Under the pieces are notes generated by a model that searched no databases, was not told the origin of the DNA, and saw only the letters and a program-made list of their open reading frames with translations. A DNA stretch of 64,000 nt, taken from the NCBI GenBank assembly GCA_030141605.1, contig JAQGDQ010000168.1, forward strand, positions 124,001-188,000. Direction: 5' to 3'. The position numbers were made by a program, and so were the translations under genes. Shown piece by piece: positions 55,201 through 64,000 of the stretch (position 1 is the stretch's first letter; each line of letters starts with the position of its first letter). The DNA is from Tubiluchus corallicola. Lineage: Eukaryota > Priapulida > Priapulimorpha > Priapulimorphida > Tubiluchidae.

Positions 55201-57582
55201 GCATAAAATATTCAATGAGTCGGATCTGGAGGCTGGGTAGAGCTGTTTTTCAAGCGAGAGCCGAAAAAAGAGACCCTGTGGAAGCCATCATGAAACTGGA
55301 AAATGCTATTGTCCTAATAATCGGAAAGGTTCATGTTTAGCCTCTTCATACCAAGTGGATATACTTTGCCACATTATTACTTTATTTGCATTTATTTTTT
55401 ATTACAGTTACTGTATACCATATTTACTCGTTTTACCGCCCTTGCTTAATTACGAATCCACCCAAATAAGCGCCCCAGAAAACAGGATAAAAAATAATAA
55501 ATGCATGTGTTTAAATAGCCGCCTGGTGCAGACTGGTGTATTAAAAATTTGCATCAATATCAGCTCGGTACAGAATTTTGCTGTAACTTCTGCAATTGGC
55601 ATGTTATGCACGTTTGTTTATTAAGCGCCCTAATATGCCTGTCTGTTTTTGTAAAGAGAAAACACATGTTTAACAAACATCATAATGCACACTATCTAAG
55701 CGATGAGTAGTCATTAACAGGTGAAACATACAAACTGCTGAAAGATCTCTAGCAGCTAGCTTCAGCTTGATGCAAAGCACTGTGGATAAGTGACAGACAC
55801 AGCAACAGATTACATTTTGCATGTATGGGAATATGCTGTGCTGCTACATAACTGGGGTATGTAAGGAGTAAAGGGGTTAACAAGTAATAAGCACCGACGC
55901 TTGAATATGTCGTTGTTTGAATAACAGCCCAGTAATTTGTTTGGTCTAAAAAATAATTTCTCGAGCTCTAAAATGTGTAAATATGACAGAATGTTTAATT
56001 TTCACTCATGTTCAGAATATTTTTCAAACTCGTTTTAAGCTCATTTTAGTGCATTTTAGCTAATTTAGTGTCTTTTCCTTTATCACCTGTTTCAGTTTTT
56101 GTTTTAGATTGTCAGTTTTAGTGGAAAATTTGTAGTACACCAATATTGCAATAATATTGTGGTATTCACATTTTGCAAGAAGCATGTTTCACACCTTTAG
56201 CAAGAATTTCATTCCATCTTTGCTTTTAAGCAAAAAGACTTATTCTTTTGTGGAATTACTTGAAAAAGAATATATGATATTAGACGAGATGGCACTGCAT
56301 GGTTGAATATATGCAGTTGATTTTAAGTAGCACGTAATCTATCAAGCAATATTTTAATTATTAAAGGACCTTATTAGGCAAACTGTGAACTTATGATTAC
56401 TAGGTATTGATTTTAATTGATATCATCATATTCATCGTCACTGAATGCCTGATATGGCTGTTTTACTAGGAATTAATAATGTAAAAAGGAATCTATCTTT
56501 CAGACAGGCAATTATGAATTATGAATTACAAGTTTATTATAAACCTCATACACCTCTTTCTGGGCATCATAATTACTGATAGTACATATACAACAGCGGT
56601 GGCGAGCAGCATTACAAACATGCAGAGTTAATATTCTCTATTTAAAATAGCACTTGTAGCAAGCAAGCACTTGTATTAACACAGTAAAGTACTTAGGATT
56701 ACTAAGCCACCAGTTTGGCAGCACCACTTCAGTTATAGAGGTACAAAGCTGTTAATTGTTGTGGTAACAGCACTTTGTCTTGTTTTTCCAGATCACTGAT
56801 GTAAAGAGAATGATAACTGGTGGTTTCAGCCGAGGATATGTTGTCTTGGAGGGATTGATGGAGCACAGCGGAAAATGCCTGCAGATTGACTTTCAGAATG
56901 AGTTTCTCATTGCCAAGATGAAGCAGCGTGATGGAAGCTTGAAGGTGTGGATGGTGGATTTTATTGAATTCAGAGATCATTTTATTTGTTTTCTTTAATA
57001 TGGTTAATACAGAGTCTGAGAATAATGAATTGTTGACTGTAACAATGAGATGATGACGAGGATGACGAAGACGGTGACGAAGACGATGATGATGATAGTA
57101 ATTTTGCTTTTCTTGCTGTTTCATTCATAAGGATAAGATTGATAATTGGTTTTCTTGCCTGTAATTAGTAATAGCAATTCTTATAGTGATGATAATATAA
57201 GAAGCAAAATGCATGTGGAACAAAGATTGTCTCATTTCTATGAATTAGCTAATGCAAAAATATCACTTTCGTGTTGCAATAGATTGATTGAATCCATGTT
57301 TAAAGTCAGTGAAATTTTTTGTTGTGCTTGTAGCCTGTGGTTTGTTGTCCGGACCTAATAATGATGCTTGATACCGACAGTGGTGAACCGGTCACGACGG
57401 ATGACCTTCGATATGGACTACGGGTCACTGTGCTTGCCTCTTCCTCCCATCCACTCACCAGAACACCCGAAGCTTTTGCTGTCGTGGGAGTTAATGGTTT
57501 TGGTTATGAGAATGTAGAGTATGTTCCAGTTCCTCGAGATTACGCTGAATATGATTCTGTCATTGATGAGTTTGGACACTGA
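40202..57582 (+). CDS. Hydantoinase/oxoprolinase A-like protein fused to DUF917, 18 exons, about 1020 aa
   Basis: Exons: 40202-40379, 40547-40722, 41443-41619, 42851-43068, 44258-44438, 44606-44689, 45198-45413, 45842-45952, 46456-46614, 46927-47032, 47207-47338, 47906-48113, 49631-49791 (or 49823-49980), 51166-51386, 52368-52516, 55145-55328, 56792-56944, 57334-57582. The sum is 3063 nt with consistent phases. The N-terminal half has the HyuA ATPase-fold signatures VGVDVGGTNTDAV (about 10-22), IGTTHFINAV, VCDIGGTSTDVGALV, SIGLGGGS and VPVVLVGGGS. After an acidic linker (about 536-600) comes DUF917: LTEQDIECLAVGAGILGVGG, MMMGAPLVFIEKL, SCEIGGVNSMEPLAI, LDGDGLGRAWPELQ. HyuA-type enzymes open cyclic amides with ATP. 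The substrate here is unknown and the HyuB partner domain is absent. All introns are GT-AG except intron 5, which needs a GC donor at 44439. The start was set at the Met preceding the DVGGT block. Confidence 0.9.
42084..42575. repeat. Short dispersed repeat with inverted ends, copy B
   Basis: The left end AGTGTGGAAGCCTTG...GCCTGCAAT and the right end, whose reverse complement is AGTGTGGGAACCTTGCAGCC..., match each other. The outer ATTGAGGGCATGAT...CATTGATTGAG block matches copy A near 19815. It is inserted in intron 3 of the hydantoinase-DUF917 gene. Confidence 0.55.
43200..43490 (+). pseudogene. LINE ORF2 C-terminal scrap in intron 4
   Basis: In one frame near 43390-43486 it reads PVEVKRIKSLTEFKTKTKTL and onward to a stop. 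This resembles the terminal 'WN-x-LP-x-x-I/V-x-x-x-x-S-L-x-x-F-K-x-x-L-K' pattern of LINE ORF2 proteins. The preceding open frame (43201-43416) is in a shifted frame. Confidence 0.5.
49175..49245. repeat. Compound microsatellite (TA)n/(GATA)n
   Basis: A TA-rich run passes into about eight GATA units. It lies in the intron before the alternative exons, about 385 bp upstream of exon 13a. Confidence 0.95.
49631..49791 (+). CDS. DUF917 exon 13a (first of two alternative exons)
   Basis: CAG acceptor at 49628-49630 and GTAAGT donor at 49792. It encodes VSLSELVAGVMMMGAPLVFI, then EKLFNNFETSSAFDAVRQCM and MCLGDIATVASRIE. It enters after two bases of a codon and leaves after one, as required by exons 12 and 14. 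The MGAP...EK step is the conserved core expected in DUF917. It is closely similar at DNA level to the broken exon ending at 50760. Confidence 0.85.
49823..49980 (+). CDS. DUF917 exon 13b (alternative to 13a)
   Basis: Strong T-rich acceptor (TTATTTTTCTTTAG, AG at 49821-49822) and GTAAGT donor at 49981. The peptide IATDGLIACVAMMGAPLVLV is followed by EKLISNRESGAAFESVRQLL and CSGMYRDGDIDK. It aligns codon for codon with 13a up to the MGAP motif and has the same entry and exit phases, but is one codon shorter. Only 31 bases separate it from 13a. Splicing 13a to 13b would give a TGA after six codons, so the two cannot be used together. Confidence 0.78.
50644..50760 (+). pseudogene. Broken third copy of the alternative exon (13c)
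   Basis: It retains LVLIEKLLNNFETSSAFETV and RQYMCLGGISAVFDHLH and a GTAAGT donor at 50761. About five bases are missing within the MGAP codons, and an upstream in-phase acceptor is not seen. At DNA level it is nearer to 13a than to 13b, suggesting a later duplication of 13a that decayed. Confidence 0.75.
57045..57096. repeat. GAT/GAC trinucleotide tract
   Basis: An imperfect GATGAC/GAAGAC run in the last intron of the hydantoinase-DUF917 gene. The minus-strand His/Arg-rich open frame across it is an artefact. Confidence 0.85.
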
Positions 57583-57815
57583 ATCAGGTGGTGCAGTTTT
57601 ATGACAGTGATTGTGGATTTAACTTGACAGTACTTGGTCCACTCTGCGATCTTATTGTATGTATTATGAGAATGTAGAGTATGTTTCGGTTCCTAGAGAT
57701 TACACTGAATATGATTCTGTCATTGATGAGTTTGGACACTGAATCAGGTGGTGCAGTTTTATGACAGTGATTGTGGATTTAACTTGACAGTACTTGGTCC
57801 ACTCTGGGATCTTAG
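57504..57815 (+). repeat. 160-bp tandem duplication of the final coding end and 3' UTR start
   Basis: 57504-57655 and 57664-57815 are nearly identical. The second copy again encodes YENVEYVSVPRDYTEYDSVI and the same DEFGH-stop, with a few substitutions, but lies past the real stop codon. It would be 3' UTR unless an upstream splice used it. Confidence 0.92.
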
Positions 57816-60336
57816 GGTATCTAATCTATCTTATCTATGATAGTTGATCAATAAAAGAATTAATGGTGTTGTGTTTTATGGTTGTTCATTGTGGACAAAG
57901 CAAAAGAATTGATGTTAAAGCACTTGTTTATAGTATAGTTATGTGTTTTTGGTTTATTTTTATAATTGTTATGGATATATAGAATTAATTGTGGAATAAA
58001 CTAATTTTCTTTGTAGCTGATCTAATTATGAAATTGATTTCTGTGGTATAATTACAAGAAAACTTTACTTCATGAAGTGCATCCTGTAGTATAGTAGTAT
58101 CATCAATCACTCTGTGGTCTCAGTATCTTGATATTTGCTGAACTGTCTAAAGACTTATTGTCATGTGATGCGTAGATATGTGTCTTACGTCATATATACT
58201 TATCTTTATAGTGAACCACTATAAGAAGTGTAATTATGTATGTAGAAGCAAAGGAAAGTTTCTTTCAGGAATGAATGTAAGAAGCATAATTATACACATG
58301 TATAGAAGCAAAGCAAAGTTTCAACTCAGGCATAATTGTTATGTAGATCTGCTTAATTTTTTGTACAAGTAAAGTACCTCCAAAACACGTCTATCTACAA
58401 AATTTCGATAGTCTTTCTTATTTTGTGATTTCATATTATTTTGGGATTTGTGTTAATTTTTACTGCTCTCGTATCTGTAATTGTTAAATTTTATTCTTAA
58501 TAAATATACTATAAATTGAGCGTATTATGAAATTAGTGAGAATTTTCATGTATTTAACAAGTGCCATCACTTTAGCCTTTTATGTGTCAATTCATAATAC
58601 ATTACTATAAGTAATATTAGTTCCTGGACTTCAAATGCTTCTTTAATAATTTGTCTAACTGATCGGAGTTACTTAAGATTTTTCTCACTTGAGATTAAAG
58701 TGTCTTCTGGAATGGCTGTCGTCAGAAAATGGCATTCGTGAGCCCACTTATCTAGCTGATTTTATTTTCATGCTGTTTTTTTGTAATCATGTTTAATTAC
58801 ATCAAGTTGATGCTCTTTCCCCCATTTTGTATTGTTTAGTTTTTACTACTTTTACATCTGTAAATTGCTTGTTATTTTTGATAAATAAATTCTATAAATT
58901 GTTAGTTACGCATTGAATCTAGTCAGAATTTTCTTATGTTTAAAATAGTAACGTTATTTTAATTCTAAAATAAAATATATACTGCTTACATAAATGTAAC
59001 TTGCAACATAGATGAAACGTAGTTCACTTAACGACGATACTGTCATTATCAATAACATCATTTTCATCGTAACTGCTATTATCATCATTTTCTTTACCAT
59101 TAAAATTACCATCATTCGCTATTATTGTCACCATCCGCATCACTTCAGCTGTTCAGCGCTGCTGCCGATCAGCTCTCTATAACATTCCAAGAAGAAATCA
59201 CTTCGTCTCACAATTCTACACACTTAGAGAAGAATAGTCGGGAAACGAACAAACAATCAGTATTCAAAGATGAAAAATACTTTGCATCGTAAATATCTTC
59301 TAAATTTATTAGTTGATCGATGAAATGGACGGTACCTTTATAAACCCTGCTTTTTAGAGTTATTAACAAATCGGGCTTGCTTTTCATTTTCATTTCAATT
59401 TTAAAATGTTTCACAGAACAATGCTGAACTAGCTGGTCAGTTATAAGAGACGCACTTTTTTGAACTCGCGATAGCTTGGGAATATGGTATTTTAGTGGTA
59501 GTGGTGTCTGCCTTGCTCAGCAGTAGGTCCCTTGCTCAAACCCAAGCTGTGTTCCAACTTTTCTGGGTTTCCCGTTTTTCAGAGTTTGATTTCAACGTTT
59601 AATTAATTGTGGAGTTCTCACCCACTATTAGCAATAATTTTGATGCTAGACTTTAATATAATTAGTGCCGTAGTACACTGATGCGTTATTATTTTGACTT
59701 CGCTTCAAAGTTGTGATTTGACGTACACCAGTAAACTTGAAGCTTGCCCCTTTTCTCCAAATAAACAATATCGTATTTAGGCATTTGCATTTTTTTTAGT
59801 TAATAGTAATGGTCAGTTAATTACTATCGAACATGACTGGGAGTTTTTTCAATCTTTGACTGGAAGACTTTGAGACGAATCATCTTAAGGGAAGACCGAT
59901 ATTATAAATCACTCTTAGATAAATTACTAAAAACTAATGTGTAATTTCCTCTAGTAAATTATCCCAAGGTGACAAGGGATGTAGAAGAGGTGTGGATTTC
60001 TCTTTTGAACCTTTATTTTGTGGTGTGTACGCTGTTAGTTTTTATGTCGCAGGTATTGATTTCATCACTCGGGTAACATTAGACTGGTTATTTTCTTGTT
60101 GCTTGGTATCCACTGGAGAATCAATACTAAATTGAGTGTCTCCACCTTGTCCCGTACCTCATAAATACTAGTTTACATAATAGGAAGCTGACTACATGTA
60201 TTGCATTTTGCAGTACATCGTGAACTGGTTCTTGAACTGTAGCTTCTTATAAGTTATGCATTGTGTGAAAAAAATGACAATAAAGTTTGCAATGCTCTGG
60301 TCTGCGAAAAGTCTTTGAGTTGCAGTTTGCTCAACA
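57816..60336. other. Intergenic region before the BTB gene
   Basis: No coding exon is recognised. It contains two loosely similar blocks near 58380-58560 and 58740-58930 (TTTTACT, ATCTGTAA, ATAAATA, CTATAAATTG in the same order), a diverged duplication. A CAT/ATC-rich stretch lies at about 59036-59140. The BTB gene promoter should be near the right end. Confidence 0.4.
57850..57855 (+). terminator. Candidate polyadenylation signal of the hydantoinase-DUF917 gene
   Basis: AATAAA, about 270 bases past the stop and just beyond the duplicated segment. Another AATAAA occurs near 57995. Confidence 0.45.
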
Positions 60337-60780
60337 ATGAACCAGACAAAATACAAAAAGGACGCGTCTAAATTTGACGAAAGACCTCTGGCACAAGGCC
60401 GATACAATCAAGTAAAACCAAAAATTAAACCGCAGAAACCAGCGTCGAGTAAACGCGAGAACAGATGGGTGCGTTCTAAGAAGTATGCCACCGTCCAGCA
60501 GAAGAATGCCAAGACAGGCAAAAAAGGTCTCGGAGGAACTATTAAACCCGCAATTGAGCAGCCGGACTTTACGAATTCCAAGACCCAGCATGATCTGATG
60601 TTGATCGGCAGTGACGGGAAGAAATTGTACGCCCACAAAGCTGTGCTGTCGCTGTGGTCGGAGCATTTCCGGGATTTGTTTGCCATTGACGACATGAAGC
60701 AGCTGAAACTAGAGGATGCCAAGGGAGCTCATCTGATTGAGATGTTGAATGTGATCTATCCACCTGATTTGGAATCAGAC
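60337..60780 (+). CDS. BTB/POZ-domain protein, first coding exon (gene incomplete here)
   Basis: From ATG 60337 the exon gives a basic, probably disordered N-terminus of about 85 residues (rich in Lys, Gln and Pro) and then a BTB/POZ start: HDLMLIGSDGKKLYAHKAVL, LSLWSEHFRDLF, KLEDAKGAHLIEMLNVIYPP. This is the classic D-h-x-h...h-x-x-H-K-x-x-L-x-x-x-S-x-x-F-x-x-x-F pattern of a dimerisation domain used in cullin-3 adaptors and transcription factors. A GTAAAT donor at 60781 ends the exon in phase 0 after residue 148. I found no following exon in the remaining 3.2 kb, so the rest of the domain is probably outside the window. Partner domains are unknown. Confidence 0.75.
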
Positions 60781-63100
60781 GTAAATGGTGCGTTTTTTAC
60801 CAGCTGTTGTATGCTTTAATTCGTCACTAAGGTCACGCCGCGTTCATTTAGGTAGCATTTGTCATCCCAAACCCGCAATAATATTGGACGACTCTTAGGA
60901 GTTGTTTCTAGACCGCAACAGTTATTCTGAGTGGATTAGCATTTTTGCTTTGAGTAGATTTTTGTTGCTTTTTTGTTTGATATTATTTTTTGCTATATGA
61001 ATTTCATTAATTTTTTGCTTGATGTATGCCTTGTTATGCTTTGAATTGCATTTCTGCTTTTGAGTTGATTTTTGTTGTTTTTGCCTTTTATATATACACA
61101 AACACCTAAAAATGTCATGAGCCTGTGAGTAAACTTGTATTTTTAATAAGGGGCAGCTGACCAAGTGACCAATAGGTCTTTCGCTGCTCCTTCTGAGCTG
61201 CAATGAAATGTAAAAATAATTATGACGAATTTTAACTGCTACTGAGAAAATAAAATTGAATTGAAGTGATTGAATTGAACAGTGAGTGTCCCAGGTCAAT
61301 TTAACGGAAGTCAGTCGAGGAGGATTTTATCAGCACTGTTCTATTTTTTCTACTTCTTATTTGTCTATCCATCTAGCTTTGATAATGATAGTGCTTTTTG
61401 ATGTCCTATTTGCATGATACTTTGTGACTGTTTAAAGGTCAGTTGCTAAACATGCTACGATAACATTGGAATTGGCTGATGTTAATATTACCGAACCTAT
61501 CGGTCACACTAGACGTCTGCTTTAGATGATATAAGAGTTGGTAGAAACAAATGTCAATAAAAAGGAAAGGTCAAAATTATTTACTTTTGCACTGACAAGC
61601 GCCAATAGAAAGTCAGTCGTAAAGGTCAAGCTCATTTTGCTTTCAAGAGGGTAAAGACAAGCATCAAAGCCTCTATTGATGACTGTCGATTTAACATATC
61701 TAGAGTTGCAAAGATGATATTAGCCAGAATAATATAACCTAGACTATCTAGTGCTGCAAAGATCGCCCATCTTTCAACACTGACCTGCACTAGAAATTAT
61801 GTACTTGTAAGTTTTGCGCTAAGCTGAAGGGACATATAATAAGCTTTCCAATAACCCAATAATGATAGGCTACTAATGCATCTGAAATAAAATAATACAC
61901 TTAGAAGAGCAAAGCACCAACTCAGTGACAGAACTAATTGCACAGCTACTGTCAACAATTGCATATTTGGGCCTGTTCTTCACTGACTGGTGAAGCTTCA
62001 GTGTAACGTTTCAGGTTTTAACTCCACCTATCTTCAGACTATAAATCAAATTAATTTATAAGTAACTTGAAATGATAATAGAATTAAGCTTATTAGTGAT
62101 AAAACAACGAAATGTTGAGCTGATGGGTAGATATCTGTGTGTAGTATAGCAGAAGCTATCTTTGATTGTATTAAATATTGATAAGAACCACATTTTATAA
62201 GAATGTAAGTAAAATATCTACTTAATAAATTTCATTCGGATGCAACAACATCGTGTACATTTTTCTTCAAAGAATATTATACATATTTCAATAAACAATT
62301 AGTAATTAGACGTAAAAAGAATAAATAATTTCTCAGATTCAGCTGTAAGTTTCAAATGCTGACTTGAATTTCAAACCTTGACAGGGTAGACGTGTCTTCC
62401 AGAAGAAAAAAGTTTTTATGAGAAAAAGAAATTTTACAGAAATTATTTTTGCCAGAAAAATTTATCTATTCCTAGAAAAGTTTTCGCCGGAAAAAAATTG
62501 CACAGATAACTTTTTGTGCCAGAAAAATCTTCCGAAAAAGAGATTTTTGAGGATGCCACTTCCTAAAATTGTTCCCCAAAACCATTATTTCATAGAACGT
62601 AGAAATTAAGTTCAGAGAAAATGTAATCCTTTTTAAAGCTCAGTTAGACATCACGCAAAAGGAACACATGATGAAAATGTTGTAGATTATTCTAATTACG
62701 TGTATTGATAGATATGGACCATATGATAAAAAATTTGGTCAGCGCTTGTTAAGGCAAAAAGTAGATTTGTAACGTCAGAACGATTAGGTAGCTAACTAAG
62801 GTAGAAAAAGTTGAAATAACTTCTTCAATGTTTTGTTTCACTCTGGATGAATCTTAGCAGTGTATGCCACTGAAGAAAATGAATAGAGTAATAAACCTAA
62901 AAATGCAGATTTCGCTGATGAAACTTAGCGCACTTGTTCATTTTGGGACGAGCAGAGTACCTAAGCGGTTATGGTGTGTGCTTGGCTAAAAAGGTAATCA
63001 ATGCCGGACCTGGCAACTGATTGGTTGGGTGACAACTCATAAGCACTTTCTTTCTTTGCGGTGCCGAAATATTTCGTTCATTTAGTGAAGATGTACAGAG
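60781..63100. other. Probable BTB-gene intron with a LINE-type 3' tail
   Basis: At about 61135-61282 there is a segment ending TAAAATTGAATTGAA-GTGA-TTGAATTGAA, a tail of ATTGA units like the 3' ends of several LINE families, preceded by GGGGCAGCTGACCAAGTGACC. The stretch 62400-62600 contains irregular CCAGAAAAATTT-like repeats, and the plus-strand open frame there is not thought to be a gene. No exon is recognised. Confidence 0.4.
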
Positions 63101-63110
63101 AGGAAAATGG

Positions 63111-63190
63111 AGGGCAGAGAGAGAGAGAGGGAAGAGAGAGAGAAAAAGGTGGAGAGGGAGAAAAAGAGGACGAAAGAGGAATAGAGTGTG

Positions 63191-63249
<59 letters not shown>

Positions 63250-63290
63250 GGAGAAAAAGATAGAGGAGAGAAAGGGAGTGGTTGAAGAAA
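63111..63290. repeat. GA-rich purine tract with pure (GA)n core
   Basis: About 180 bases of purine-rich sequence. The uninterrupted GA run is about 63198-63245. Open frames on both strands here are low-complexity artefacts. Confidence 0.93.
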
Positions 63291-63407
63291 TGGCGACGAA
63301 AGGAGAGAGAGCAGTAGGAAGGGAGTGGAATAGAGAAAAAGGCAAAGAGTTATGGAGAAATTGAAGGCTTTATCCTGCTAAAATAGCAAATCTTACAACT
63401 AAAAACC

Positions 63408-63435
63408 TGATAGTTGCCTTTTAAGGCAACTATCA
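63408..63435. repeat. Perfect 13-bp inverted repeat with 2-base loop
   Basis: Arms TGATAGTTGCCTT and AAGGCAACTATCA, separated by TT. Function unknown. Confidence 0.9.
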
Positions 63436-63780
63436 TTTTTCTTCCTTTCTAGAAAATGGTTTTCCACATAAAATATTTTCTGGAAAACACGTTTTCTGAG
63501 AACCCTTTACTTTTGAGGTCGGTGCTTTTGACTCTGTAAAAACTCGTGCTGACCTCTATATTTTTAATCGTTTGCTGTGTCCCTGTGATCTATTGCAAAC
63601 AACTATTGCAGTCTTTAACCTTGTGCAATTATTAAACCAATTTTCGTCATGTAAGTTAATATATTGCTCTAGAAATACTTATGTAAGGACATTATTTGTA
63701 ACTAATTATATTTGTTTAGTCTATAACTAATTCGACGGAAAAGCTCATAATAAATAAGAATAACACGAGATATCATCTAA

Positions 63781-63807
63781 TTTGCGTACACCCGGGTGGT
63801 ACGCAAA
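63781..63807. repeat. GC-containing palindrome (TTTGCGTAC...GTACGCAAA)
   Basis: Nine-base arms flank ACCCGGGTG. Apart from one extra base the whole 27-bp unit is self-complementary. Function unknown. Confidence 0.85.
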
Positions 63808-64000
63808 AAACTAAGAGCCCAACCAGTACATCTTCCACCAGTTTAAATTGAATATAAACAAATAATAAAAAAAGATCGGCAAGCTTTATTTTTTGCTAGC
63901 TGCTTAAAATTTCTGTCTCTTTTGTGACCTGTTTTGAACTGTAGGGGAAAGTTAGGCGGGTCGATACAATAATCCCTCTAACAAAAGCATAGTTTCTGTT

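Noticed and set aside
61980-62025. Hammerhead-like CTGACTGGTGAAGCTTCAGTG stretch
   Set aside because: The GAAAC half is not intact and the stems are poor, so it was not called.
63061-63345. Arg/Glu-rich and Ser/Leu-rich open frames
   Set aside because: Translation of a GA-rich tract on both strands.

Overview
The window is animal (metazoan) nuclear DNA, AT-rich, with spliceosomal introns mostly from about 125 bp to over 4 kb, GT-AG junctions, AATAAA signals, microsatellites and many decayed transposons. It contains a peptide-type rhodopsin GPCR, an animal-type ammonium transporter, a flavin monooxygenase and several decayed LINEs. It looks like an invertebrate, but I cannot assign a phylum from sequence alone.

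Layout. 1-764: right part of a pogo/Tigger-like non-autonomous transposon. 908-3739: LINE reverse-transcriptase remnants interrupted by a dispersed repeat. 5191-21899 (+): complete 13-exon ammonium transporter, 538 aa, with repeats and LINE debris in its introns. 22825-23310 (-): L2-like LINE remnant. 24551-26900 (-): complete two-exon flavin-containing monooxygenase, 447 aa. 28540-29095: inverted partner of the repeat at 2600-3205. 29111-30078: complete second copy of the pogo-like element with TIRs and TA duplication. 31117-34759 (-): complete two-exon class A GPCR, 388 aa. 36181-39494: an irregular short-repeat array, a LINE tail, a large palindrome, and a pair of inverted arms with hammerhead-like cores. 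40202-57582 (+): complete 18-exon gene for a hydantoinase/oxoprolinase A-like ATPase fused to a DUF917 domain, about 1020 aa. 60337-60780 (+): first coding exon of a BTB/POZ protein whose remainder is not seen in the window.

Main discovery candidate. The hydantoinase-DUF917 gene carries three tandem versions of one DUF917 exon (49631-49791, 49823-49980 and a broken one ending at 50760). The first two are phase-compatible alternatives. They are separated by only 31 bp, joining them creates an immediate stop, and skipping both shifts the frame. This is the arrangement expected of mutually exclusive splicing, and it affects a conserved MGAP...EK core segment of a domain best known from microbial proteins. 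The last coding exon end is also tandemly duplicated. I see no operon-like or pathway relation among the neighbouring genes, although several act on nitrogen compounds (ammonium transport, N-oxygenation, cyclic amide hydrolysis). That may be chance.

All exon models were assembled by hand from reading-frame phase, splice sites and family motifs. No database search or transcript evidence was available.
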